A stretch of 64,000 nt of DNA from NCBI GenBank assembly GCA_033807695.1, contig CM066308.1:1550001-1614000 (forward strand), written 5' to 3'. The first letter of the stretch is position 1. The number at the start of each line of letters is the position of its first letter. The stretch is from Daedaleopsis sinensis. Lineage: Eukaryota > Basidiomycota > Agaricomycetes > Polyporales > Polyporaceae. The notes beneath the pieces were generated by a model. That model searched no databases, was not told where the DNA came from, and saw only the letters and a program-made list of their open reading frames with translations. Positions 1 to 10,898 of this stretch are shown here, piece by piece. The position numbers and the translations under genes are program-made.

Positions 1-2
1 GC

Positions 3-566
3 CTGGTCGCATTCGCGATCGTGGAGGGCATATTTTTTTCCTCGTCCTTCGCAGTTATTTTCTGGCTTCGCCACCGGAACCTCATGCCCGGATTAACGTT
101 CTCCAATGAACTGATCGCCCGAGACGAAGGACAACATACCGCTTTTGCCTGCCTGCTCTACAACTACCTCCCCTCTCGTCCCTCGAAATCTGTCGTGTAC
201 TCCATGGTGAAAGACGCCGTCAGGCTGGAGAAAGCGTTCTTCAAAGGTATGTCCTGCAATCCAAGCCCAACGAATCATTATTCACTGCAGTATAGCTGCC
301 GTACCCCATCAACTGACGGGGATGAACGCGAAGATGATGAACGAGTATGTCGAATACGTCGCCGACTTCTTACTGGGCGGCCTCGGCTATCCTAACATAT
401 TCAACACGAAGAATCCGGTCAGCAACTACAGCCGTACACGCACTGATAGGTTCACTAACCGCGCATCCAGTTCCCCTACATGGAACGCACCGCAGTCGAC
501 ACGAAGACCAACTTTTTCGAAAGGCCCGTTAGCGAGTACCACGGGGGGGTGGTTCACGCGCTGTAA
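3..566 (+). CDS. Ribonucleotide reductase small subunit (R2), 3' part, cut by the window edge
   Basis: R2 carries the di-iron/tyrosyl radical of class I ribonucleotide reductase and pairs with R1 to make dNTPs in the cytosol. Model: exons 3-246, 296-417 and 471-566, with GT-AG introns of 49 and 53 nt and consistent phases. The first exon is open at the left edge, so the N-terminal half is missing. Visible R2 hallmarks are [16 protein letters not shown] followed by QHTAF (the D-E-G-x-H iron-ligand helix), then [18 protein letters not shown], then a NIFNTKNP / [25 protein letters not shown] end. The reading ends [12 protein letters not shown]. Alternatively, a further 40-nt intron (563-602) would give an exon 603-633 ending FDNVPIPRS-stop. 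Neither end resembles the FTLDADF-like tail that docks R2 to R1. It may be a diverged second R2 copy or an unusual isoform. Family identity is strong; functionality is uncertain. Confidence 0.75.
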
Positions 567-2207
567 GCATATCCGCATAGATGGTTGCCTACGGGAGTCC
601 AGATTCGACAATGTACCGATCCCGCGCAGTTAGAAAGTGCCAGTGTCCTGTGTCCTGATGCCAACAGCAATTAAAATTTATTAACGGAACTGGTTTACCG
701 AACGACGATCAACTTACTTCGCGATGTTCAACTGCTGACCGCCAAAACGAGTGCCACTATGTCAATAACACCTGGTGCAACGATGACAGTACCGCACACT
801 CACCGCAACCCATCGTAGCTGGCGAACCCGGGGCTGTACCGAATCGCTAGGCATCGCTGCACCGCCCCGATAGCAGTGTTTACAATTATTTGTTACTTAC
901 GTCACAGCTAAAACCGACGAAAACTACCATTTTAAGTGACCACCGGCATTCAGAACCCCACCACTGTGGTAATCTCCGCAGAATTGAAGGCGAGTACGAT
1001 GAGTCCCTCCCAACGCAGAACCGAACTACTACGCCGAAATGCATCTCCCGCTTCCAAAGCTCTTCTCGGAGGTCACCGCACTCAGGCTTCACCTTGTCCA
1101 TATGCGTGCCAGGAGTTGGTACCCCGAGCGCGTCCCTAGCGGGCCGCGACAAACAGACGGCATCCACTAACTCACAGAGAAACCGATTAACCGAAACTCC
1201 CCGTGAAATAACAAGGATCTCTGGTAAATAATAACAGCATATATCCACCTATCCGGGCACATCCCACACTAATCCCAATACGACGCCCTTTCCGGAACAC
1301 AGGATTAGAGGAGGAGCCACCGGTGCGTTGCCTTCTTAGCGGTTCACTGGGTGTCCGCACGCGCACCGCCTCCTGAACATTCAAACGAGATCGTAAACGG
1401 GCAGTCGAGGGGTCGCCACCTCGTCAATGTCAACGTCAAACCACACAACCACAGCACCAGTTCCTGAACACACAGCCAGCGCCGACCACTGCGTTCTAGG
1501 CAAGAACCGTCTACTCATACGACACTTGCCTAGATCAGCGCCGACGATCATTCAAACGCAACGGTGGAAGCAACAACACGCATGCGAGCCGGGCTACCAC
1601 AGCAAGTACGCATGTCTTGAACGACACCCTTCCATTCTCAGTTACAACTCGCCCGGAAGCACTTTGGATGGGGATGTGGCGTGCACATTTAACTAACCAC
1701 AGTGACTTCCACGCTTCAGATGCGAGTGCGCGTGCCATTCATTGAAGACTCTTCTCGATGTCATTCTATCTAGCAAGTACGCGAACCCCACCCACACTTC
1801 GTGTTCACGTTCCTGAATTCCACCCATCCCGCCTCGAACGTTCCCCTCTTCCGTCTCAGAAACAACCATGTACAGAAGTAGGTTTAAACTCAGCTGGACA
1901 TCCCTGCTTCGTCCTTCTGGCCTTCGCGGAACATGCCCCGACGTGTCGGATGGAAGCACACAATACGGCCACTCTGCCCGGAACACTGGCGGACCGAGAC
2001 CGACCCAGAACCGCGTCCATGGCATGACCACCATCACCAAACGACCCTATCTCTCACCCCACGTGCAACGCAACCTGCTGCCGCAACCCTCCCCCGCGAA
2101 TAAAACACCCTAGTAGAACTCCGGAACTCGAACGGCGCCTAGCCGCACCGTCCGTCGCCTTCACTACACCTTATCCTCGGCGAATATATTCGCGCGAATA
2201 GACTTAC
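567..2207. other. No supportable gene (C-rich spacer)
   Basis: About 1.6 kb between the R2-like gene and the next plausible gene. Short open frames exist on both strands, but none has a recognisable motif, a convincing splice pattern or matching frames. The plus strand is rich in C and A. Nothing repeated was seen. Confidence 0.4.
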
Positions 2208-2903
2208 ATGACCTCCCTTACATCCCGACCTTCACCGTCCACCACGCAGCGCGCCCGCAGTCAACAACACGTCGAGGAAGTCTATGTTCGTGCATTCACC
2301 CCTTTCGAGATGTCGGCAGATCCAGCACCGGGCCCGTTTATATCCTATGCACTCGCCGTGACTCCGCGGCGGCCTATACAACTCGGCGGATTCCTCCGCC
2401 TCATCCATGTCACATCGTCCGCGGACCATTGCGGCTCCCCCGCCACTCATCACAGATCATTCAGCCAGATGTACTACACGGGCTTGCCCACAATGCAAGG
2501 GCATGTCGCACGCGTGCACCGAATGGACAAGTACAACATAACCGTCTTAATCCGACCTGAAACGTCGCCGACATGCACTGAAATCCACTTGACCCTGCCG
2601 TACTTGCCCGGCAAGACCATCACCCCAAGACTCTCCCTCCGGCTCTCTCGGATAATCCGGATACACAGACTCCCTGCGAACTGCCGCCTCCTTCTCATCG
2701 ACCATTGCGTGTTGGTCAGCCATGAGACGACTGCACCGAACAGAGCAACAGCATGCACAGTGACCCACGTAAGTCTGACTGCATTGATGCTCCCGCATCC
2801 CACCCATAACCTCCGAATCCAACAGGAGACGCACATCGCCAACAGTGCCGAGGAAGCATCAACCGAGCACAGCCAACACGACAAGTGTTCAACAGAAAAC
2901 TGA
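2208..2903 (+). CDS. Hypothetical protein, member 1 of a locally duplicated family
   Basis: ATG-initiated frame of 231 codons. A canonical GTAAGT...ACAG pair (2769-2825, 57 nt, in frame, branch-like ATAAC) may be an intron, which would give about 212 residues. I do not recognise a domain. It is supported mainly by its similarity to the protein at 9807-10472. Both have a block ISYxxAxxPxRPIxLG, then a tyrosine- and proline-containing middle, then YLxGxTxxPxLxxRLxR, then an LID motif. Conservation of an ordered block pattern over roughly 130 residues in two separate genes argues that both are, or were, protein coding. The N-terminus is Ser/Thr/Arg-rich and the C-terminus is low-complexity. No signal peptide or membrane segment is evident. 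Confidence 0.5.
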   Translation: MTSLTSRPSPSTTQRARSQQHVEEVYVRAFTPFEMSADPAPGPFISYALAVTPRRPIQLGGFLRLIHVTSSADHCGSPATHHRSFSQMYYTGLPTMQGHVARVHRMDKYNITVLIRPETSPTCTEIHLTLPYLPGKTITPRLSLRLSRIIRIHRLPANCRLLLIDHCVLVSHETTAPNRATACTVTHVSLTALMLPHPTHNLRIQQETHIANSAEEASTEHSQHDKCSTEN

Positions 2904-3492
2904 CCACCGAAGAAGTCCACGAATATTCGAACCTCCCGTCCAACCGCGGTACTTTATTCTTTCACCTATCGCTGTCGAGTGGGACGCTCACACATCACGA
3001 CGGTAAAATACACCGTCGACGTCACACAGCAGAGCACATACTTACCTCGTCTTCTCGTACCCCATACTCTTCTACACTGCAGTACATCACACTCTTATTA
3101 GACTTACATGGCATCGCTTCTTTATCCGCTGTCGCTCACCTTCTACATGTACTGTAAATCAGACAGATCTCGCTACCGAGCAATGCACTACTCGGATTTG
3201 ACCAGCGAGGAGCGCGACATATCTCATGCACATCAGACGACTACGTCAATGCGATCACGACAGTGCGGAGGACCATACTCAATTACCGAGTCAAATGAAT
3301 GGTGTGCGTATACGACGGGGACGTTCTCCACTCGAGCACTCTTCCGGATCCACTCGCTAATGTGAGCAGGCCTATCTACAGCCCAGAACCGCCGAACCCT
3401 TGGAACGACGCGGGCACGACCATCCCTTTTTCAAAGATAGACCGTTCGCTAAGCTCCTATCACCGCCGACGTCAGTAGGATGCCGTCGCAGG

Positions 3493-4534
3493 TCACAATC
3501 CCACTTCAGGACGCACCTCGCTAGCCCCACGGAGCCAGAACATGAGGCAGTGCTCCTTCGACGGGGACGCGGACCGCCAACTGTTGGCGCAACATAGCGA
3601 ACTGCGTCGTTTAACAGTTGAATCTTGACGCAATGCATGCGCATACACACGTACTTCTCTCTCAGCAGCTGTCTTTTCATCGTTGAGGGTCCGCAACCTT
3701 TCCCGCCAGTGGATGATCATAGTCTGTCAGTCGAGTCAGAATCTGTACACTCGCGAACCGTGTCACGCGTTCAGCACGCACCCTACGGGACGTATTCGAC
3801 AAACCTGCATAGTCCGGCCTCCTTTGCATCATTTCGGGCTCGAAACCAAGCGAGCGAATCCTGTCATCCAGCCACACAACATGCTGCTCAAGGCATTCCA
3901 GGTATTTCTTCCTCTTGATGTGTAACGACAGCGTATCCCTGTGGAGCACATTTACCGCCCCAGACGCACCGCAATGCAATGACATCACTCACGGGTCAGT
4001 TGTTGAAAACCCCACATGGTCCGCGAACGAGGCGAACAGCCTTTTCCGGGCCCTCCGAGGTCTGCAATCCACGTCGTCGCCTTGTACGGGGCTTTCTTCC
4101 AACGTTCCCGAATCCGAACCGTGTGCAACAGTACACCCGGTACCGTCCAGCGGTGGCGTGCTTGCAACACGGGGAGGTAGGCTATGCGACACCACTGACC
4201 GTGGCGGGACATAACCACCTGCCGATGTCACGATTGCTGTGGGTCCACTTGAGCACAGGGAGACAAGACCGTGATCTCGCTGGCACATAGTGGACTCAGA
4301 GACCCCAGAGATCAATTGTCGAGAATCGTATTGAGACCCCTCCTGGTTCGCAGCGCCATAGAGAGCGCCACCCGCTGCCTCCGCACTACCGAGGGATTCC
4401 GCGAGATAGGGACAGTCGATCGCTGGTTGTCCGGCGGTGCCACACAGAGAGAACAAAGCAACTTCGTTCTCTGCGCACGGATACATCAAGGCTTGCCCGA
4501 GCCAGTCCCATTCAGCGTCATGGTTGAGAGACAC
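3493..4534 (-). CDS. Putative coiled-coil regulator, copy B1
   Basis: Hand-spliced model on the minus strand: exons 4534-3993, 3938-3782 and 3723-3493, with introns of 54 and 58 nt and consistent phases (about 309 residues). The N-terminal ~150 residues are low-complexity, acidic or Ser/Thr-rich, as in fungal regulators. A basic patch PRRARKR leads to a helix HIKRKKYLECLEQHVVWL, then a GxxPxx linker, YAGLSNTSRR, and a second charged helix (WRERLRTLNDEKTAAEREV). This basic-plus-heptad layout suggests a dimerising DNA-binding regulator of bZIP-like or unnamed Agaricomycete type, but no textbook bZIP or homeodomain signature is present. It is divergently oriented to the paralogue at 5526-6437, and the middle exon is 157 nt in both. 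The last exon is the least certain part. The function is inference. Confidence 0.5.
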
Positions 4535-5525
4535 CTCCTGGGATGCATATCAGACAGTGCACTCCCGCGCCGCAATAGACCACGCACCTGCTGGGTACGT
4601 TCGATATCTCCGACAACACCGATCCTTTCCGTACTATGCCCAAGCGTGTCTGACCCCAGTGAGCGTGGCAAGAGTTGCGAACCAGGAAGAGAAAACATCC
4701 TTGTACATCAGTAGGCAACAAAAGGCGCGAGTGTGACTTTGAAGTGCGGTTGCAACAGCTCCCGGTTGCCGCTGCAGTATACCGCGCCACAACCATAACC
4801 GGTGCTTTATTCCCACGAACGTCCAGCGCCACCGGAGCATACGGTCGTTCCACCACCAGTGGCATTGAAGAACGCGCCCTCGGCTTCTGAACATGTCTAG
4901 CTCTCTGATGACCGAATCTCCGAAGTGCTGTACGCCCACTCCCACCGTTCCAGCAAGTTGTGTTTGAAAATGGTTCGCATGCGCAACCACCCTCTGCGAG
5001 TGAGCCAAACAGAACGAACTAACCACACTCCGATGTCCGATCTCCACCGTAGACGGGCGGACGTTTCGTTAGCCACTTCGCTCGCGCCCGGACACCAAGT
5101 AATTTACGGTCATTCGGGACGTAGGCTCTGCCCATCTTCGATTTTAGTTACAGCCCGTTCGATGCGTCGCCATGCAAGAACGACCGTCATCCCCCTCGCA
5201 AGCATGCCCGCAAGCAGACACCTGGAGACCTACCGCAGAACAAGTCAGAACAGCTTTATTTTTACGGCCTTACTTTCCCACCGGACTCCTACTGATTGTT
5301 CGGAACCGGCAGCTCCAACTCGGCAAGTCCGCCGCCGCGTTGCTACACCCCTTACGGGGACGCACCCCGGAACCCAGAGAAAGCAGGGCTACACCGCGGC
5401 CGACACCGAAAAACCCACGTCCATGACGCCCAGACGAATACCGCTCCGTCTCCGACCCTCTGAATGATCTTCGCAGCGACGAGACCCCCCCACACAACTC
5501 GACGAAACAGCTCGGCATACCAGTA
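4535..5525. promoter_or_regulatory. Shared intergenic region of the divergent pair B1/B2
   Basis: About 990 bp separating the head-to-head genes at 3493-4534 (minus) and 5526-6437 (plus). It should hold both promoters. I see no clear TATA box or repeat, and the short frames here carry no recognisable motifs. Confidence 0.3.
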
Positions 5526-6437
5526 ATGTCTTATCACGCACACACCGACTGCCCCGCATCCCGCTGCATAGACACAACTCTCATCGAAAATCAGCAATCA
5601 CTCACATCCCCCGCCGTATCTTATGCGCCCGACAAGCAGCACGGCTGTGCTCCACTACCCGCCTACGACGTCGACCAACTACAGCCGTCGACCAGCCCAC
5701 CGAGCCACCTCCGTCTGACATACTCCCACTACTACTGCCCGCCGCTCTACACTACCGACAACAACGGCGAGCCGCCTGCACATCGACCATACCATGCTCC
5801 ACTCGCGGAAACGACGCCATCGCTCGATGCACCGCGCATGATCGACACCCCATCCGGCCATACAGCTCACCCGTCTCAAGACCGTCGGGAGTTGCGCTTA
5901 TCGGACGCTTCCTTTGCTGGCAATCCTGACCACTCGTTCAGCGACCCCTACCGACGCATCCGACAACACAAGGACCGACAAGCCTCTCGACGACGGCGAG
6001 AAATATGGCACATGCCCATGGAGAAGGCAATTTTCTCGAGCCGCGAGATGTGAGTGTGCGGCGTGCATCGCGATGTCTCGTGGACCATGCACTATCACAC
6101 TCTTAACGAGCGCATTTACTAGCCAGGACCTTTCCACGCCCACCCGTCGCGCAATCTATACCGCAACTCTGGAAGCACATATCGATAATCTACACCACCA
6201 GCTAAAAACCCTCGGACATCCAGTGGTCTCGGAGCAGTCCCTGGAGGAATTCCATGGCCTGGAGGGCAAACTCGCAAAGGTAACGGCACGCTGATACTCT
6301 CGCGGCAACGGCTAACTTCGGTAAAGAGCACTCTATCAGGACTATACTTCGACGAGACTGAGCTCCGTCTCCACCTCACAGAACTCAACCGCGCGGCATG
6401 TCTTCTACCGCATCGTCTGAGACCCCCCAGCATCTAA
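5526..6437 (+). CDS. Putative coiled-coil regulator, copy B2
   Basis: Hand-spliced model: exons 5526-6049, 6123-6279 and 6357-6437 (about 253 residues), with introns of 73 and 77 nt. The second intron has a GCTAAC branch-like site. Exon 1 encodes a Pro/Ser/Tyr/His-rich N-terminus and a basic stretch (KDRQASRRRREIW). Exon 2 encodes RRAIYTATLEAHIDNLHHQL, then LGHPVV and FHGLEGKLAK. This aligns position by position with exon 2 of the minus-strand gene at 3493-4534 (Y..xLExH...L......LG, then GL....xK/R), and both exons are 157 nt. The last exon continues the helix (TELRLHLTELNRAA). The 3' acceptor choice is uncertain: an upstream AG at 6338-6339 would put the tail in another frame. A transcription-regulator role is inferred from the basic/coiled-coil layout only. 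Confidence 0.5.
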
Positions 6438-7628
6438 CCATCTCTCAGATCGACGCAATCAAGAAAATACTTTGAAGTTATCCAAAAGACCCTTCCGAAC
6501 CGCGAATCACTACCCTCACTCGTTTCTATGTGCCTGGCAGAACGAGAGCAGGCAGCCATTACGACTCGGACACTCCACATGCCTTCTTAACACATAGTAC
6601 CATTGCGCAACAATCCACCACCACCTGTACCGCTGGCCGTTCTCACATCTCCCCGATTCCCTCATCTACTGGAGCCCACCTTCACCTCGCTGTCGCACCA
6701 CCTTCCGCACCATCGCCGCAACTTTCGCGCGCTACGCAACGGAACAACACATTACTCGGGCTGTCAGACACCTCAAACCGTAAGTCGAAGAACGGTGAAA
6801 TGACGCGACGATAAGATCTCACCCCGTGCAGATCTCCCAACAAGGACAGAAAGTTCATGCCGGCACAGAATCAACCAGACTCCGATCGAAGCCGTGCACT
6901 CCAGACCCCGACCTCTTCCTGGTCCCTGTTCATTGCCGACATTGAACGGAACCAGCGGCAAGCCGAGCTGCATCTCTGCACACGCTCAACTCCGAGATCC
7001 ACTTCCATGCCTCCCGTCGACCCGACACGCTCCTCATTCCCTCCTGTCATTCACATCGCCGAGACACCGGGTACTAGGATCACGGCGCCAACGCAGTTAT
7101 ACAGGTAGATCCCCCGCACCATCCCGAACCAGACCACTATCCCGCTTGCCACTTCCCCTCACCTCTGCTCTTTCGCGCGTACGACTACCCTCGCCAAGAG
7201 ACCAACGAAACCGTCCACACATCGTATACTCATCATACGGCACCGCAAGAATCTGACTACACACCAAGTATCTTCAAATCTGACTCGCCAGTCTACAACA
7301 CGATGTCAGCTGCTCCCACCAAGCATCAGGAACTCGTAGCCACTGCCCGCACCGACCCCACCCGTCCAATGCCCTTCAGAAACGCGTGCGTACGCCGCAT
7401 GTTCTTAGCGCTCGATTCATGCTCACGGCCCACTACATACCACGACGCTTCGCTCCAGATATGAACATGCTCAGATGTGCGTACCACACAACGCTCCCCT
7501 TTACTACTACTCACCCGAGAAATCCCCTGCTGGGCTGCAGATTGATTCATGACCCCGGGACCAACATCCGTCCGCAACGAGAACTTGAAACTCGGTACTC
7601 CACTTTCATGTATGTCCCGTAAGTGCAC
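6438..7628. other. No supportable gene (C-rich spacer)
   Basis: About 1.2 kb with strong C over G on the plus strand (in the line starting at 6661 I count 29 C and 9 G in 60 bases). Short Ser/Pro/Thr-rich frames are present, as expected from the composition. No motif, repeat or splice model is convincing. Confidence 0.35.
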
Positions 7629-8416
7629 ATGCAACCTTTCTATAGCTCTGCTACTCTGAGCTACATAACCGTCCTCGCCGTACAGTACAGAGACCGTATA
7701 CACTCGTACTGCCGTCAATCACTTAACCGGACCGTGAGTGACCGCCCTGGCCGCGAGACGTCAATTCTCATACTGAGCTGCACCAAAGGGACGGACTTCG
7801 CCCCACACGCACGGACGAACAACAAGCACCATTCCCGTACAACGGCTCTCCGTTACAACAACCGCGCCCTCAGACTGCCTGGGTACACCACTTCTCCTCT
7901 CCCAACATCGCCTTCTACGACTCACGCAACATCCCCGCTCCTCTTTCGGATACATCCCACCGCATTTACTCTCCCGGACACAGCGACGCGTTGTGCAATC
8001 CCTGCCAACCGGATCATTTCTACCCCAGTATACCGCCGGTACCAGACCTCGGCGCGTCCGCCCCTCGACCGCAACAACTCCCGGATGGTGCTATCCACTG
8101 CGAATGGGACCGCGGCTGCGAAGTTCCCGTCGAGGACACGTCTCCATCAGGCATAGGAAGGCACCTCAGACAACACCACGACATCGTCATGATCGACAAT
8201 CGCAAGCGAGACAAATGCCGATGGGGCGGAGGCTGCTCGAAGCCCATGTTCCCGACGAACCTCGGGAAGCACATCGCAGAGTGCCATCTACGAAACCTCG
8301 TAAAGCGATGTCCTTACTGCCTCGCCGAGTTCGCGCGTGCGGACACACTCGCGCGGCACATCAAGGGATTCTGCACGTACATCAAAGTTTATACCGAGCT
8401 TCCAAAAAACCAGTAG
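7629..8416 (+). CDS. Small Cys/His zinc-finger protein (C2H2-like)
   Basis: The zinc-finger exon is open from 7742 to the stop at 8414-8416. It encodes a Pro/Ser/Tyr-rich stretch followed by three Cys/His units. Unit one is CEWDRGCEVP...GRHLRQHH, unit two is CRWGGGCSKPMF...LGKHIAECH, and unit three is CPYCLAEFARADTLARHI. The spacing C-x4/5-C-x(n)-H-x3/4-H is C2H2-like and suggests a nuclear DNA-binding protein, as in many Agaricomycete small zinc-finger proteins. No in-frame ATG lies in the long exon before the fingers. A phase-0 upstream exon starting at ATG 7629, with an intron 7734-7777 (44 nt), would give about 247 residues, but this first exon is weakly supported. The protein ends soon after the third finger. 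Zinc coordination is read directly; the role is inference. Confidence 0.6.
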
Positions 8417-9806
8417 ACGACCTGTACCCCGCATATTGCCCCATCTGACAGGAGCCGCGCGTCACCACACCCTCCAGTTTCGAACATATTGCTTCGCTCT
8501 CCGTGACCACATACATTCCCGTTGTACTTTCCACTGTCACCAGGACCCGACGATCTAGTACCGCATCATAGTCTGACTGTACATCTCGACCACAAGGGAT
8601 GTTTACCTTCGTGCCGTAGCCTATTGTGCACCCGAATGACCACCTTCTGCCTCTTCTAATGACCCCGACGTTCCCAGCCTGAGCCCTCGGAGAACCGAGA
8701 AGAAACACACACAAGCAAACAGATCTGGAGAGGAGTGGACCACTCACATAAGTCTCACATATACCGTAACTTCGTGTACCTTCCACACGTCTCATTCATT
8801 CCGAGCTCGGGTCCTAGACTGACCACCACCATATACTCAACACTCAGCGATGAATCTCCATGGGCCTGCCCCAGCCCCGGGCCTCCGATATGGATAACCT
8901 TCCTCGCCGTCCTGTGGCGGGTCGCCGTATCGTGAGAGAGTGCGGACGGAGATCCAATCGGACATACCGATCTAGCTATCGCTTACCGCACGGCCACATC
9001 GATCCATTATACACTTCACCCTGCCACCTTCCAGTTGACCGGAAAGGAGCACCCTTACAGACACAGATCGTTCGCGGCCTCCAGCAATAATACGCTCTCG
9101 ATGAGGTGATTACCTCGATGTTCTACAACGAGAGCACGACATCGACTTGATCACCTCACCTCTCTTCAAGGCCAAGCAGCTCTGCGTCTGCGGAGGACAA
9201 TGACCGAACCCGGCACGCAACCCCCCGCATTGACATTGAAACCTTCGAGAGATCCTCGATCGCGCGCACCGCATCACGAACCGGGACTTCCAAGTTCCCA
9301 GAGTCACGCCGAACAGGTGCGAGGAACACATCAACACGTCTTGCAATGCACTCCCGGTCGATGAACATTCGAGGCAACGGCCCTGGCGAACCACAGATTG
9401 CGTACCCGATACTGAACATCTGAGGATCCCTACAGAGAGAGGCGACTTCCAGTCCCTGATATCCGACCCGAGACACGAACTGACATCCCCTCGACAACCG
9501 AAATGACAAACCCCACTATCGATCATGACGCCCTAGCTTGGAAGCACTGCGAGGAAACACGTACCGCCGTGCTGATGCCCATATGCAGACCCGTCACCAT
9601 CAACTCAGGTACGCTGCCGGCCACCGACCTTTGGCGCTTTCGTTGACGAAACACGGACAATACTCCAGCATTCATTAAATAAACACCGCTCTGTGGACAT
9701 TCACATCGCAGTAGTTCCACCATACCCTCTAACATCGAAAGCCGTAGCGGACATCTTTCACTGCCGCTCTCGACACACATCCCACACTGCACCGCTCGCC
9801 TGGTAG
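8417..9806. other. Weak, unassigned coding signal
   Basis: About 1.4 kb. Two plus-strand stretches look mildly protein-like: 8860-9090 (rich in Arg/Pro) and about 9176-9421 (an Arg/Ser/Thr-rich run ending in a stop near 9421). They do not join into a model I trust and carry no domain motif. An Arg/Cys-rich minus-strand frame (9110-9526) is probably its shadow. No repeat or RNA gene was recognised. Confidence 0.25.
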
Positions 9807-10472
9807 ATGCCCATCCTTGCCAATCGCGCTGCCCGCGACGCGCGCCGCTACCATCCCGGAGAGATATCAGTGGGCACCGCGGACCGCCCACAAAGTACCT
9901 CGCCACGCAAAGCCGACGTGACCGCCTTGCTGGTGGCGGGGGCTTCCGAAGTCTATGGATCGGCAGCGCATACCGGCAACGAGCAACATCGAATCATATC
10001 TTACACCGTGATTGCGAAGCCCGCACGGCCAATTGCGCTCGGAGACCGCGTTGCTCTGTACCCACTGTTCCCCCCAGACAATTCCCAGTCGACAGTGACA
10101 CTTACCGACATCGTATACTGCGCACCCACTCCGTGCGTGAGCGGCGTTGTATCCGGGATCCTTGGTTTCGAGAAACAGGTTATCACCTTTCTCGTCAAGA
10201 GCTCTGAAGGCCACGGGGCACTGGTTTCTTTCGCGCACGTCAGCATCCGCTACCTTGACGGTGTCACCTTTCGGCCCCCCCTCATCGTTCGACTGTTCCG
10301 CATGCTACAAAGAGGCACCCTCCCGAACTCCCGGAGCGTGCCACTAATCGACAACCCTCGCATCTACATCCTCCCCGACAACGTATCTTGCCAACTTCAC
10401 AGCACCCTTCACCGCAACGACGCCGAGTCTCCAGCTTCGGAAGGACACCTATTGCCCAGCACACCGAGGTAA
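9807..10472 (+). CDS. Hypothetical protein, member 2 of a locally duplicated family
   Basis: ATG-initiated frame of 221 codons. Its core aligns with the gene at 2208-2903: IISYTVIAKPARPIALG against FISYALAVTPRRPIQLG, then YLDGVTFRPPLIVRLFRML against YLPGKTITPRLSLRLSRII, and a downstream LID motif in both. The N-terminus (about 70 residues) is unrelated. The stop codon overlaps a GTAAGC sequence, so a further 3' exon is possible. No known domain is recognised. The central part is hydrophobic, beta-like and probably globular. Orientation matches member 1, and the coiled-coil pair and the zinc-finger gene lie between them. Confidence 0.5.
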   Translation: MPILANRAARDARRYHPGEISVGTADRPQSTSPRKADVTALLVAGASEVYGSAAHTGNEQHRIISYTVIAKPARPIALGDRVALYPLFPPDNSQSTVTLTDIVYCAPTPCVSGVVSGILGFEKQVITFLVKSSEGHGALVSFAHVSIRYLDGVTFRPPLIVRLFRMLQRGTLPNSRSVPLIDNPRIYILPDNVSCQLHSTLHRNDAESPASEGHLLPSTPR

Positions 10473-10698
10473 GCATGAAATACCTACAGCATACCTCCGC
10501 CCCTCACACCGAGCTAATCACGGACGGGGAAACAACGCACGTCCGGAATACCTCACAAACGCAGCTCCCTATCTCTGCTGAGCACGGCCGTGGCGCGTCC
10601 CACTTCTGATGTCTGGCTGTGCGAGAGCTGGTTAACCGGAGACCGTGTTCGCGTGCGTCATCTGCTCGTCACACATTAAGTCGACATGCTAATGCGGA

Positions 10699-10722
10699 AA
10701 TATCATATCATATCATATCATA
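10699..10722. repeat. Pentanucleotide microsatellite (TATCA)n
   Basis: Four perfect TATCA units plus a partial copy, in the intergenic region right of the 9807-10472 gene. Confidence 0.9.
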
Positions 10723-10758
10723 GCAGGACCCCACATCGTCCGCTACACCGTAGACATG

Positions 10759-10830
10759 ACCATTCGCCAGCAGCCATTTTACCGCGCACTCCTAACCATT
10801 CGTCAGCAGCCATTTCACCGAGCACTGCTA
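10759..10830. repeat. 36-bp tandem duplication
   Basis: Two adjacent 36-bp copies (10759-10794 and 10795-10830), each starting ACCATTCG and ending CTA. They differ at only a few positions. Confidence 0.9.
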
Positions 10831-10853
10831 GCTAAGAACTGTAACAAGAATAC

Positions 10854-10898
10854 ATATGTACCTGAGGAGCGGTAAATATAAATATGTACCTGAGGAGC
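10854..10898. repeat. 17-bp direct repeat
   Basis: ATATGTACCTGAGGAGC occurs at 10854-10870 and again at 10882-10898. It lies just after the 36-bp tandem duplication, so this spacer has seen repeated local duplication. Confidence 0.85.

Noticed and set aside
3493..6437. Divergent pair as a homeodomain mating-type locus
   Set aside because: The layout is reminiscent, but neither protein has the homeodomain WFxNxR helix and no mitochondrial intermediate peptidase gene flanks it.
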